DNA of 64,000 nucleotides from Lentinus brumalis (GCA_001792895.1 MARA01000047.1:1-64000); one strand, 5' to 3'; shown: positions 43,239-53,865, numbered from the stretch's first letter. A program made the numbers and translations. Notes: generated by a model not told the origin, from the sequence alone.

Positions 43239-43886
43239 GAGCGGCCGACCGCTCACAGCGAGGCACGAGCTGCCAACCGCTCATATGGCACGGTACGAGC
43301 TGTCGACCGCTCACGGTACGGTACGAGCGGTCGACCGCTCATAGCAGTGTACGAGCAGTCGAATGCTCACGACAAGGGGTACGGTACAAGCGGGCAGCCG
43401 CTCACGGTACGGTACGAGCGGTCGACCGCTCACGGTACGGTACGGTCGACCACTCACGACAAGGTACGAGCGGTCGACCGCTCACGGTACAGTACGGTCG
43501 ACCACTCAAGGTACAGTACGGGCGGTCGTCCGCTCACGGTACGGTACGAGCGGTCGTCCGCTCACAGCAGGCGGTCGGCCGCTCACGACGAGGTACGAGC
43601 GGTCGTCCGCTCACGACGAGGTACGAGCGGTCGTCCGCTCACGACGAGGTACGAGCGGTCGTCCGCTCACGATGAGGTACGAGCGGTCAACCGCTCACGA
43701 CAGCAGGTGGTCGGCCGCTTGTAACGTGCCGTGGATGGCCGACTGCTCACCATACATTCTGCAACCGTTTACCTTCTACACAGTTCTGAGCGGTTGCCCG
43801 CTCGTTCGCTACTTATACCAATCACACCCACCTCCCTGCCACCAACCGCTCCTCCGCCGCAATTTATGCTCTCCAGCAACTCGACC
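43239..43886. repeat. Dense palindrome array at the inner edge of the block
   Basis: About twenty palindromes, many with ~22-30-bp spacing, linked by GGTACGGTACGA or ACGACGAGGTAC. Centres are TCGA, TCGT and TCGG; several are degraded (GGTCGACCACTC, TGGTCGGCCGCTTG). It stops about 40 bp before the telomere-like repeat and the copia element, and no palindrome occurs beyond this point in the window. Confidence 0.92.
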
Positions 43887-43912
43887 GCTCGCAACGTACA
43901 TTCGGCCCAATA

Positions 43913-46900
43913 ATGCTCACCCTTACCTCCCCTAACCCTAAGGGGGTTACAGAAATACCTATCAATCATTGCTACTACGATTGTGATCAACAACCTTGTC
44001 CCAACAAGTTTAACGAGGTTGCCCGTCCAGATAACTGCGAACCGGAAGACGGCTTCACAGATCCGATCGAAGGTCTTCCTCCTGCCCCCTCAGCTCATTC
44101 GTCCGAGTCGGACGATTCGTCTGAAGAAGACGATTCATCTGAAGAAGACGATCAACCTCCATCACCACTTCTCCCTCCTGCTCAGTCTCTACTTGTTCCG
44201 CTACCGCCGTCTCCTCTACTACCTCCTCAGGAAGCTCTAGACACTCCGCTTCCTCCTACTCCGCTTCCATCACCTCCCGTCGCACCACAACCACTTCCAC
44301 CTCCAGTTGCACCTCCAGTCGTACCACCACTTCAACCACTTCCACCTCTCCTCGACAACCAACCTGAGCCTACTGACTTTGCATATCTTTTCGCAATGTC
44401 GGAAGGTGGTCTTGAGAAGAACCTGCCCCAGCTCCGGGGTCAGGAAGGCTACAAGGAGTGGGCTCGTCAGATGAAGGGTTATCTGATGATGATCGATGCC
44501 TGGGGTATTGTCAGCGGTGGTGAAAGTTGTCCTGCTCTAAGAGCCGATGGCAGCAATGCTGAGGCAGTCACAGCTTGGACGAAGACGGATAATCGGGCAC
44601 AAGGTATCCTCATGTACAAAACTAGTGCTGAGGTGTCCAAGTGTTTCGAAGGGAAGTCGACATCTAAGGAGATCTGGGATGCTCTGAAGGCCACCTATGA
44701 GAAGTCGGACAACGGGTACTCCTTTTCCCGGTTCGAACATCTCATTAACTATCCTCGATTCGACGAGACCAAGTCGATCGTCGACCAGGTGCAGACCTTC
44801 ATTGGGCTCATTGATGAGATGACGGCAAACAGCGCAAACACCCTCGCCAACCACATCAAGGTCTTCTGGCTCTTCTCGAAGATGCCTGACTCGTACCGGC
44901 CTGCGATCTCTACGATTCTTCACACTACCAAGGAGGCAGACCTCACGCTCGAGCTGGTCAAGCCAAAGCTTAAGCTCGAGGACTCCTTGCGTGGTACATC
45001 GCTTGGCCAGGCGAACAAGATCTCGAAGCCGAAGCAGAGACCTCGCACTCCTTGCACCCACTGCGGCAAGGATAACCATGACTCTTCTAACTGCTATAAG
45101 AAGTACCCGGAGAAGAGTCCGCGGTACAAGAAGAAGGGCAAGGACTCTGGCTCTGGCAAGGGTGGTAACGAGGCTGGTAAAGGAACTGGGACATCGAACG
45201 GACATAATCATGCGCATACTATCTCCTCTCTTGTACCTGTAGCGAACATTGCGAATGAGCTCTCTGTTTCTTTCTACAACGCAGCTGACGCTGCTGAGGG
45301 ACGCGTTCAGACGATCTGGCTCATGGACTCCGGTGCTTCATCGCACGTAACCGGAAACAAGTCTGACTTTGCCGACTATGAAGCATACGAGCAACCTAAG
45401 TACTTCAGAACTGCTCAGGAAGGCCAAGCCGGCGAGATCGCATGCTACGGGGAAGGTACTGTTGTAGGTTACACTGAAGTGGACGGAGAGCGAGTCAAAG
45501 TCACTCTCAAGAACGTCTGCTACATTCCTGCAGCAGGAGATCAACGTCTCTTCTCCACAGGGATGATTGAGCGCAGTGATTCGTTCATTTACCAAGGTGA
45601 TGGACATATGAGCATATACAACTCGAGGCCTAAGGGCCGAGTTTCTTCTGGCTCGACGGTTGAGATCCGCGGACGTAAAGTTCTGCAAGGTTCTTACATC
45701 TCCGGACTCAACTTGTACCTCTTCCCGCTTTACATTCAAGGAAAGAAGGACACCGGTGTTCTTGATGCCTCCCGTTCCATACTCGAACATGACCTAGTTC
45801 ATCAGCGGTGGGGACATCCAGGCAAGGAAGCTGTCAAACGACTGCCTGATGCGACCACTGGCTTGGACGGCATTGGTCCTCCCTCAGACAAACCCTGCGA
45901 AGGATGTGCGAAAGGGAAGATGACTCGTCGACCCTTCCCTCCTTCTGAGAAACGTGCCACAGTCGTTCTCGCTCTTGTTCATATGGACGTCGCGGGACCT
46001 CTTGGTACGTCGATCGGTGGTTACAACTACTTCTGTGTCTTCGTCGACGACTGCTCCGGACTGGCGGTAGTATACGCTCTCAAGCGTAAGTCAGACCAGG
46101 AGGAAGCCTTTAAGCAGTTCAAGTCTTGGGCTGAGACACAGACGGAGCACAAGTTGAAGTGTGTTCGATCCGATCGAGGGGGGGAGTACATGTCCGATTC
46201 ATTCCAAGCCTTGCTACGTGAATACGGGATTGAGCATGACAAGACAATGCCGGGAACGTCACAGCAGAATGGACGAGCTGAACGCTTCATTCGCACGATC
46301 TCTGAGAAGGCGTTGTGCATGCTGCACTTCGCTGGTCTTTCTCATGGATTCTGGAAGCTCGCTCTTGATGCTGCCGTTCACGTCTATAACCGTCAGCCGA
46401 TGAAACGTCTCAAGTGGGAGTGCCCCATCACCATCTGGACCGGCAAGAAGCCGGACGTATCCTACTTCAGGGTGTTTGGGTGCAAAGCCTACGTACACGT
46501 GCAGCGCGACAAACGTCAAGGGAAGCTCGACCAGAAGGCGGTTGAGAGGACGTTTGTGGGCTATGAGCCGGGTTCAAAGGGGTATCGCCTATGGAATCCG
46601 TCCACCCGTCAAGTCGAAGTATCTCGCGATGTTATCTTCGATGAGACCATATTCCCTGCACGTGCGGACACCGGCACTCGTCGAGCTACCCCCGACGACA
46701 GTCCGTTCCCTGATCTACAGCCACCAGATGATGGTGATGCTGAACTTCCGATTCCTGATCATCCCGACGATGATTCGGACGCTCCTCAACCTCCAGCTCC
46801 TCTACCTCCAGACCCTGCTCCTGCTCCTGCTCCTCCACCTGCTCCACCTGCTGATGTGCCACCTGAGCCTCAGCAGATCGGACAGCAACCACCTGCACCA

Positions 46901-48699
46901 GGTCCTCCTCCTGCCGCGCCTCGTCATCAGCGACAACGTCATCCTCCTGAGGGTGGTAATCCTGTTCCTCCTCGTCGCTCTCAACGGGAGAACAAGGGTA
47001 ATCCGCCTGCTAAGTACAAGAAGGACAATGTCTACGGTGACGAACAACCTTCTAGAGTAGATGCGCGTACGGATAAGGACGGTGATCAGCGTGAAGCTGA
47101 AGCAATTCTAGCCCATCTCTTCTATTCACGGTACAAGTCTGGCATTCCTGAACATCATAAGGACGCCATGGCTTCACCAGATCGAGAGTTATGGCACGAA
47201 GCTGAACGCTCGGAGTATGAGTCTCTCATGGCGAACAAGACTTGGGTTCTGGTTCCTCGTCCAAAGGACCGAGCCGTTGTCTCAAATTGCTGGGTCTATG
47301 ATCGCAAATCGGACGGTCGCTACAAAGCGCGTCTGGTTGCGAGAGGTTTTACGCAGGTCTATGGGAAGGACTACCATGAAACCTTCTCTCCTGTCGCTCG
47401 GTTTGAGTCTATCCGGTATCTCTTTGCGCATGCTGCCCTAGAGGACTGGGAGATCGACGCGATGGACGTTAAGACTGCGTTCCTCAATGGAGACTTGGAC
47501 GAGGAGGTCTACATGGAACAACCCGAGGGCTGGGTCGTGAAAGGCAAGGAGGACTACGTTTGTCTGCTTAAGAAGGCCATCTACGGTCTTAAGCAAGCCT
47601 CTCGCCAGTGGAACAAGAAGATTCACGACTCGCTCATCGGACAGGGATTTGTACGGACATACTCTGATGCCGGAGTCTACGTATATCGCCGACAAGGGGG
47701 GATACAGACCCAGACCGTGTTACGATCGTTGTCCTCTATGTCGACGACCTACTTCTCATGGGTGACAGTCGAGGGCACATCGACAAGGTCAAGAAGGCGT
47801 TGGGCAAGCAGTATAAGATGACGGACTTGGGTCCCATCGAGCGATTCCTTGGTCTTCGTGTACGTCGAGATCGTCTTTCACGAACACTTGACATCGACCA
47901 GGAAGAGTACATCGAGGCCATTCTCGAGAACTATCAGATGGCCAACTGCACGCCTGCGCGTACTCCTCTCCCTGCTGGAGCAGTTCTCGAAGCTGCAACG
48001 GCAGAAGCACCGGCGAAACTTCGTCTGCGTTTCCAGAGCTTGATGGGCAGTCTTCTCTACGCCTGTCTTGGGACGCGACCAGATCTCGCGTTTGCCATCA
48101 ACCGTCTTGGCAAGTACACTGCGAACCCTTCGGAAGATCACCTAAACCGACTTCTCTATATCTTACGGTATCTCCGAGGTACATCGCATTATCGCCTACA
48201 ATACGACGGTGCATCTAATGCCGGCCTGATCGCGTATTCCGATTCAGACTGGGCAGAGGATCGCGACGATCGGCACTCGCAAACAGCCTTTATCTTCCTG
48301 ATGGCAGGAGGAGCTGTGTCTTGGGTATCTCGCCGACAGACGACCATCTCCCTATCGTCTACTGAGGCTGAGTACAAGGCGGCTTCTGATGCTGCGCGTC
48401 AGATGATGTGGCTGAGGACGTTTGGAGACGAGTTAGGGGACGATATGAGTGCGGCTACGCCCTTGCTTATTGATAATCATGGCGCGATCTTCCTCTCTGA
48501 GAACCCAGCCGTCGACAGACGTACCAAGCATGTCGAAGTTCACTTCCACTTCGTCAACGAATATGCGGCTTCTCCAAACATGGACATCTATTGGGTCCCT
48601 AGTAAGGAGAATTTGGCGGACTGTCTGTCTAAGAATGCGTCATTCTCCGTCTTGGAGTACTTCGTTTCGAAGACGGGTCTTGTCACCTCCGCGTCTTGA
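43913..48699 (+). pseudogene. copia gag-pol polyprotein, one frameshift
   Basis: The open frame runs 43,913-47,821, then continues in a second frame to 48,699. A gag-like start is at 44,397 (MSEGGLEKNLPQL); the part before it is a Pro-rich leader that may be untranslated. In order: CCHC knuckle CTHCGKDNHDSSNC (~45,055), protease WLMDSGASSHVTG (~45,320), integrase HHCC (HQRWGH ... CEGCAKGK, ~45,800-45,915). The integrase acids follow in HMDVAGP, RSDRGGEY and QQNGRAERF, then RT with AMDVKTAFLNGDL (~47,460), and RNase H with STEAEYKA (~48,360). The frame changes at a run of six G (47,696-47,701), just before the RT YVDD motif. One homopolymer difference could be a real lesion or a sequencing error. 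All catalytic motifs are otherwise present. Confidence 0.9.
43929..43941. repeat. Interstitial telomere-like repeat, (CCCTAA)2
   Basis: CCCCTAACCCTAA, in the same orientation as the telomere at position 1. It lies at the junction between the palindrome block and a copia element that lacks its 5' LTR. Confidence 0.7.
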
Positions 48700-48710
48700 A
48701 CGAGGGGGAG

Positions 48711-49251
48711 TGTTGAACTTACTATGTACTATGGACATTAGTCACGCATTAGGCGCTATGGGCACAGCCTCTTACGATAGATCTAAGGCTATGCTTCTTC
48801 TTTTCCTTTTTAGGCATACACTACGAAACCATGTGGTTACCTGGCTTCTCTTTTGTCCAGTACATTCCAATGCGTTCTACAACGCTCCGGACTCTTCTAG
48901 ATATCTCTGGACTGCCTTGTGACCATTCCAATTTGTCGTCGTCTGAGTCATCTCTACTCGCTCTGACTCAGACTCGTCACATGCTCTCCTTTCTGTTGCT
49001 TACTCATGCTACTCCTGCACAGTATATAAGGAGGGACATTTGAGCTTCGTCTCCTCAGTCTTTTGCTCTAACTGACTGAGGAGTAAGTACTCGATTACCT
49101 ATGCGCTCTATGCTCTATACTTACAAGTACTTCGTAGCTTGTTGTCCACTCGTCTGCTAGGTACTTGTGTCTATGCTATGAGTCTTTTGCTCTAACTGAC
49201 TGAGGACTTGTTGTCCACTCGTCTGCTAGTTGTTGCGACATAGCCTTCACA
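48711..49251 (+). repeat. copia 3' LTR
   Basis: 541 bp beginning TGTTGAAC and ending CTTCACA, directly after the purine tract. A TATATAAG box is at about 49,022. Two direct repeats (CTTTTGCTCTAACTGACTGAGGA and TTGTTGTCCACTCGTCTGCTAG) occur twice each in the last 200 bp. Confidence 0.85.
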
Positions 49252-49261
49252 GGTTCAGACT

Positions 49262-49639
49262 TCATCAAGCCACAGCGCGGACTACAACGCCTTCGACGCC
49301 CAGAATGCTTTCTACTCCAGTCAGTACTACGGATTCTTCCCAAACATTGTCTCCGACGCAGACAGTATCCAGTTCGTCCAGGGCATGAAGGCTGCGCTGG
49401 AGGACAACCAGCCGAAGACGGTTCTCAAGGAGTACGGCACTTCGGGCTCGGTACCGCAAGGCACTAGCAGGTCAAGCTGACGCGCGTCGGTGGCTTGACA
49501 GTGAACTATATTGACAGCACATACTAGGCGGATTTCGCGCATATGACATACTATCCGACGCATACTGAGCGACTCACCGAGATCAAGGACCAGATGTCGA
49601 CGTCGCCGCATCCGGAACCCTGCCCTTGCGCCCTGTGAG
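49262..49639 (+). pseudogene. Decayed 3' part of an unrecognised gene
   Basis: The reading DYNAFDAQNAFYSSQYYGFF then FVQGMKAALEDNQPKTVLKE changes frame near 49,470. It continues as VKLTRVGGLTVNYIDSTY, meets an in-frame TAG, and goes on to PEPCPCAL before the final stop at 49,637-49,639. This is the style of a conserved protein with at least one frameshift and one nonsense change. The 5' end is cut by the copia LTR. I do not recognise the family. Confidence 0.5.
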
Positions 49640-49892
49640 GGAATTGTCACTGATTTCGCTGCATATTGGCATGACAGGCCCGCCACGAGAGCCCGTGCAG
49701 CTCGCGGCATTCTTTTCCGGGCAATTTCCTCTGCTGGACGCCGTGGCATACTACCCCAGAAGAGAGGAGCACGATCAGACGGTACGCGGATGGTCGCAAG
49801 TTGAAGATCTCCTGTACGACTTTGACCTCGTCCGCAGCCAGGAGCGAAACTGGGCCAAAGGCCAAAAGCCCTGTCGCGAATCGGATCTCTGA
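49640..49892 (+). pseudogene. Fragment, possibly C-terminal part of an F-box/LRR-type gene
   Basis: The frame reads LSLISLHIGMTGPPREPVQL, then FPLLDAVAYYPRREEHDQTV and WSQVEDLLYDFDLVRSQERN. Composition and rhythm resemble C-terminal parts of fungal F-box proteins, but no start and no F-box are nearby. A remnant is the simplest reading. Confidence 0.4.
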
Positions 49893-52161
49893 CTAATTTG
49901 CTCATAGACGTCCGTTGTCTTTCCCACTCCCCGGTTCTCACGAGGCTCCCATCCCTGCAGTTATCTCTCGACCCTTCTTGCTGGTTACCCCACGCTCACT
50001 GGTCGCAATGCTATACTATCCCTCCAAAGCCTGACCGGCGTGCCATGCTTCGGCATACACGTCTTCCCTTTCAACTTCCTCAAGTACCCACGCACGCAGT
50101 CAAATTCTGAGTCGAGTGTTCCAGCTCCTAGTCCTAGTGAGCTTCCGACCCGCGCAAATTGTGGGATATCCAACTTTCTCGCCTCGTTCGAGGACCTGCC
50201 CGTGCTTGAAGTCGGTTCGAACTACACGCCTACAGTACTACCTCCACCGCTCGAACGTCAATAGCATGACAGGCTATCAGTTCCGCTCGACCATACTTAT
50301 TCCGAGCGTTTCACCGAGCACAATCTGGTAGGTCAACTAAGTTCCGCTAATCCCTATCCGCTGACTGACCTTCGCCGTATAGATAGCGCTGCGAGACGGA
50401 GCTTGACGCAACGATGGTGTGCTCCCGCTGGACGCACCAGGCTTGCTGAACTCGGCTGTGACCGCAATGGTGTGGATGTGTCGTTTCCGACGGACATCAC
50501 CGGCCTCCACCACGCTCTCGCGGCTCGTCTGGTTCGGAACTCCGCCCAACGTCAACGCGTCGTGAAGGTGCACGAGCTGTTCGGGAAGTCCGCCGCCCGC
50601 CTGTAATGAAGCACTTCTATGGCTCCAGTTGGGCCGTTCAGTTGGGCCTGTCATGTATCTCCGGCCGCGGCATTCAGAGTCGTATCGCCAGATCATAGAT
50701 GAAGTCATGCTTGAAGGACTAAGTGCGAGAAGAATGTCACCTCCCAGCCTATCTCGGTCATGTATCTCAGTCTTGTGTGGGTGCTCAAGCGAGTGGCATC
50801 CGGCCGTGTGCGACGCGAACGGGTGCGTAGCTCTCCTTGGTTGTAACCTCTCTACAGACTGACATTCGGGGGTTTAGGGTCAAAGCCACCCCCTACTTCT
50901 TCCCTCGCAACGATATACAAGTATCCGAGTGCTCTCCTCTCCCTCTCTTTCCAGGCTCCCCGCCTCAATAGCGCAAGTCCTTCTCAAGCCGCTTTCTCCG
51001 TCGGCGCGACGACTTGACCCATGTGTCTCCGAGTCTCGAGCGTTGTACATACGTCGAGCCCGAGTACAGGTCCGTCTCTTCCGCAGACTTGCCGGATGGT
51101 ACTCTGAGGGACGAGGAGCTACGAGCTAGCAACTTAGCAAGCGAGCCTACGTGTGCGTACCTCGTGTACCTCTGTGTGCCGGTCCCGTTACGCCTGCTGT
51201 CGCGGCGCGAGGTGTGCCGAACGTTCGTGCATCGGGCTCGCGTCCCGACAAGTGATTGAGAGGTGATACCTTGGATGGACCTGTCTGCGGGGCGTGTTAG
51301 GTTTCAGCGTCACAATCGAGACAGCTTGAGGTCTGAGACCTTGCTCAGACAACGGAAGAGGGGCACGCGTCGGACTCGAAGGCTTGGGCTGTTGAAAAGA
51401 ACTGCTGACTCGGAGGGTCCTCGCCGCTGCCGCGGAAGAAGGTACTTACGTTGACGGCATAGTATAGGAACAGTTGTGTCGTGGTCATCAGACAAATACA
51501 GGTACAGATGGGTAGGTTGATTTTAGTAGTAAGTAATCGCTCTTGGTATCGCCATCGCTGCTCGTGTTGTACTCCGCGGCCCCTTGACTTCCGCTCCTTT
51601 TTAGCTCTATACATTGCTCTTGCCGTTCAGTCCTGAGTCCGTGTGGGTGTTGGAGGAGTAAGCATCCAAGCATGTCTTCCAAGAATTTCCGCAAATACCC
51701 TAATTACTAGCCTATCACGGAGACTCGAGTGAAGTATCTTATCTGTAGACGCTGGACAGGCGCATCTTGTTCTCGAACCCTGACGTGGCACTACTTCCTC
51801 TCGGGCACTTCCTCGTTGTTCGATTCCTGAGCGAGTGAGTAGATGTTTTTGACTCATTGAGAACGGTGTATAGAGCTCCCGCGCTGACCCGAACGCTATA
51901 CAGACATCCGAGAAAACTTGCTTGGGCTTAGCTAGGGCTGGTACTGGCAGGTATACTTCGCAGAGGTATGCTACCTGCTTATGAGATGTCATCTGTGATA
52001 CTGATAATCTGACGGCTTGCTCTGACGCGACGCTGTATGTCGTCCTATGCCGGCTCAGAGACCAAGCACAGTTCACTCATCGAAGCACATCGCGCTGCCC
52101 GAGGATCTCGTCATTCATCTCTACGTCCAGTGCCCGTGGTCCGGGGTCTGACCACAGGCCA
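49893..52161. other. Gene-poor interval
   Basis: Several short frames (50,040-50,264, 50,403-50,606, 51,014-51,259) have Ser/Pro/Arg composition and no recognisable motif, and none links to its neighbours with convincing splice sites. No RNA gene or repeat array is visible. It may hold further gene remnants. Confidence 0.4.
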
Positions 52162-53865
52162 ATGGATATCAACGATCTACCCACCGAGATTTTCGCCTTC
52201 ATCTTCAAACACGTCGTCATCTCGGAGCGACAATCCTCGTTCTGCGTCGAATTTTCTGGAACCGCGATGGTGGACACTCGCTCTCTCATCGCCATATCGC
52301 ACGTCTGCTCACGCTGGCGAGATATCGCACTCTCCCTCCCGTTCCTCTGGTCCCGAGTCGATACGGCCAATGAGTACAAGTTGGACGCCTTCCAAGAACG
52401 GTCGCGCGGAACACCGCTATCCCTCATCGTGAACGCGAGTTACGTGAGGTTGAACCCGGTGCATCGCTGTCGTGACTTGTTGGTTGCATGTTCTTCGCGG
52501 CTGCGAAGACTTGATCTTGCCTTGGGCGGAAAGACGTACCAGAGCATCGACGAGCTGTTACGCTTCGAAGCACCTGCTTTGGAATGTCTGGTCGTGTCCC
52601 ACCGGCACATGTGGTATGGCGAACCATCCTTCAGCGATAACCCGCGAGAAATGAATCGTCTGCGCGCCCTCGCATTTACGCCACTCACATCTTGGATGCC
52701 ACGGACACCATTACCGGCACTCACACACATCTACCTGTCAGTCAAGTCATCCGTGGTCTATTTCAGCAGCCAGCGGCTGGTAACGCTACTATGTGGTACT
52801 CCAGCTCTCGAGCATCTCCACCTTTCGCATCTCCCTGACACGTTCCGCGCCCTGCCGCTATGGGGTCTCGGCGTTCCACTCGTTCAGCTCAAATCGTTGA
52901 GTCTTACCGACCGGTGCGAGCTCTTGTCAGCGATGAACATAATAGCGCTTTTATCTATCCCGGAGACTGTCCTCATACGCCTTGACTGCTATGTTGGATA
53001 CTCCGCAATCCACACTGTGCTCCCTCCGGTGCCCTATCTGAACAGTGTGGACGGGCCAACAAGGTTAGATATCGGAAGCCGCTTCCAGATGCTACACTTC
53101 CTTGCGGAAGGTGGCCAAGCAGCTGCCGGAGTATGGTTGCAGGCGTATCACGACGACGACGCCTACTACAATGGCGGCACTATTCGCCGCAACTGGGACC
53201 ATCTGCTGAACTCCTTCGCTACGACGTACTCCTACCCCAACGTCCTCCAGTGTCGCTTTTACGTCGGCTCCGACAGCAGCAAAGGCTTCACTGATCTCAT
53301 CAGTTGTCTCCCGCGACTCGCAGAACTCGATCTGTTCCTCTACCTCAACTCGGACGCCTTGAGATATGGTGGTGCGGCCATCGACGCGCTCACTCGCATC
53401 TGTCGCGCTCTCTCGGACGAGTCGCGGGGACTTTGCCCCCAACTGCACACGTTGCGCGTGCAGATCATCAGCGCGACGCCCACCAGTCCCGCCTACATCG
53501 GTGACCTGAAGCGTATGCTCCGGGCGCGTACGTCCTTCGGACACCCCATTCGCAGGTTCGCCGTTCAAGTCATCGATGTCACATCCATCGACAAAAGCGA
53601 GCTGGACACTCGGAGGTCGACCACCGTACAGCGCCGCTCCGGTGGAGATGCGGAACCAGGAACGAGCACGCACTCCGAGCACAACCTGTCCACGGTGTAT
53701 GCCCGCCACCTCGCGCCCCTCGTAGACGAGTTCCAGTTCTACGCACCCGAAGACCGCCCGTTTCCTCCGCGTACGAGTGAACAATGGCGCGTCTCGGGCT
53801 CGGAAGACTACTGGTCGTTGCTGGAGCACGATCGACCTGTCTCGACGTTCCCTTGGGTGTACTAG
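52162..53865 (+). CDS. F-box protein, 567 residues
   Basis: A single uninterrupted frame starts MDINDLPTEIFAFIFKHVV at the ATG at 52,162. The N-terminal F-box (residues ~4-70) shows LPTEIFAFIFKH, then LIAISHVCSRWRDIALSLPFLW, the classic agaricomycete pattern. F-box domains bind Skp1 and bring substrates to SCF ubiquitin ligases. The rest (~75-500) has leucine-spaced segments (LRRLDLALGG, LEHLHLSHLP, LKSLSLTD, LAELDLFLYL), suggesting an irregular LRR-like substrate-binding part. The end is FPWVY, typical for such proteins. Agaricomycetes carry hundreds of these genes, often near chromosome ends. The specific substrate is unknown. No introns are needed. Confidence 0.9.
   Translation: MDINDLPTEIFAFIFKHVVISERQSSFCVEFSGTAMVDTRSLIAISHVCSRWRDIALSLPFLWSRVDTANEYKLDAFQERSRGTPLSLIVNASYVRLNPVHRCRDLLVACSSRLRRLDLALGGKTYQSIDELLRFEAPALECLVVSHRHMWYGEPSFSDNPREMNRLRALAFTPLTSWMPRTPLPALTHIYLSVKSSVVYFSSQRLVTLLCGTPALEHLHLSHLPDTFRALPLWGLGVPLVQLKSLSLTDRCELLSAMNIIALLSIPETVLIRLDCYVGYSAIHTVLPPVPYLNSVDGPTRLDIGSRFQMLHFLAEGGQAAAGVWLQAYHDDDAYYNGGTIRRNWDHLLNSFATTYSYPNVLQCRFYVGSDSSKGFTDLISCLPRLAELDLFLYLNSDALRYGGAAIDALTRICRALSDESRGLCPQLHTLRVQIISATPTSPAYIGDLKRMLRARTSFGHPIRRFAVQVIDVTSIDKSELDTRRSTTVQRRSGGDAEPGTSTHSEHNLSTVYARHLAPLVDEFQFYAPEDRPFPPRTSEQWRVSGSEDYWSLLEHDRPVSTFPWVY

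Larger units (their letters stand above)
41892..43270. repeat. Inverted repeat, ~560-bp arms, around a 265-bp centre
   Basis: Arms 41,892-42,450 and 42,712-43,270 are nearly perfect reverse complements (coordinates sum to 85,162). They hold a tRNA-like unit each, palindromes, and the word CGGTATCTCCTGTCGCTCGC. Weaker symmetry continues inwards to about 42,490. One visible difference is a G/T in the tRNA-like units. The open frames starting MHSRRVRRR on both arms are not convincing genes. Confidence 0.92.
43913..49251 (+). mobile_element. Ty1/copia retrotransposon, 5' LTR missing
   Basis: One gag-pol frame (43,913 or 44,397 to 48,699), the purine tract CGAGGGGGAG (48,701-48,710) and one 3' LTR (48,711-49,251). 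No LTR-like sequence occurs at the 5' side, where palindromes and CCCTAA repeats come instead. Domain order protease-integrase-RT-RNase H defines Ty1/copia. Confidence 0.93.

Noticed and set aside
41799..43675. Proteins starting MHSRRVRRRADTLSVEH on both arms of the inverted repeat
   Set aside because: They run through palindrome sequence and a tRNA-flanking region, lack any motif, and exist only because the arms are mirror copies.
10563..43886. CRISPR-like array
   Set aside because: The organism is a eukaryote, spacers are themselves repeated, and no cas genes exist.
10231..43900. A Starship-type giant element or a telomere-linked RecQ helicase block
   Set aside because: No tyrosine recombinase of the Starship captain type and no helicase motifs are present in any frame I examined.
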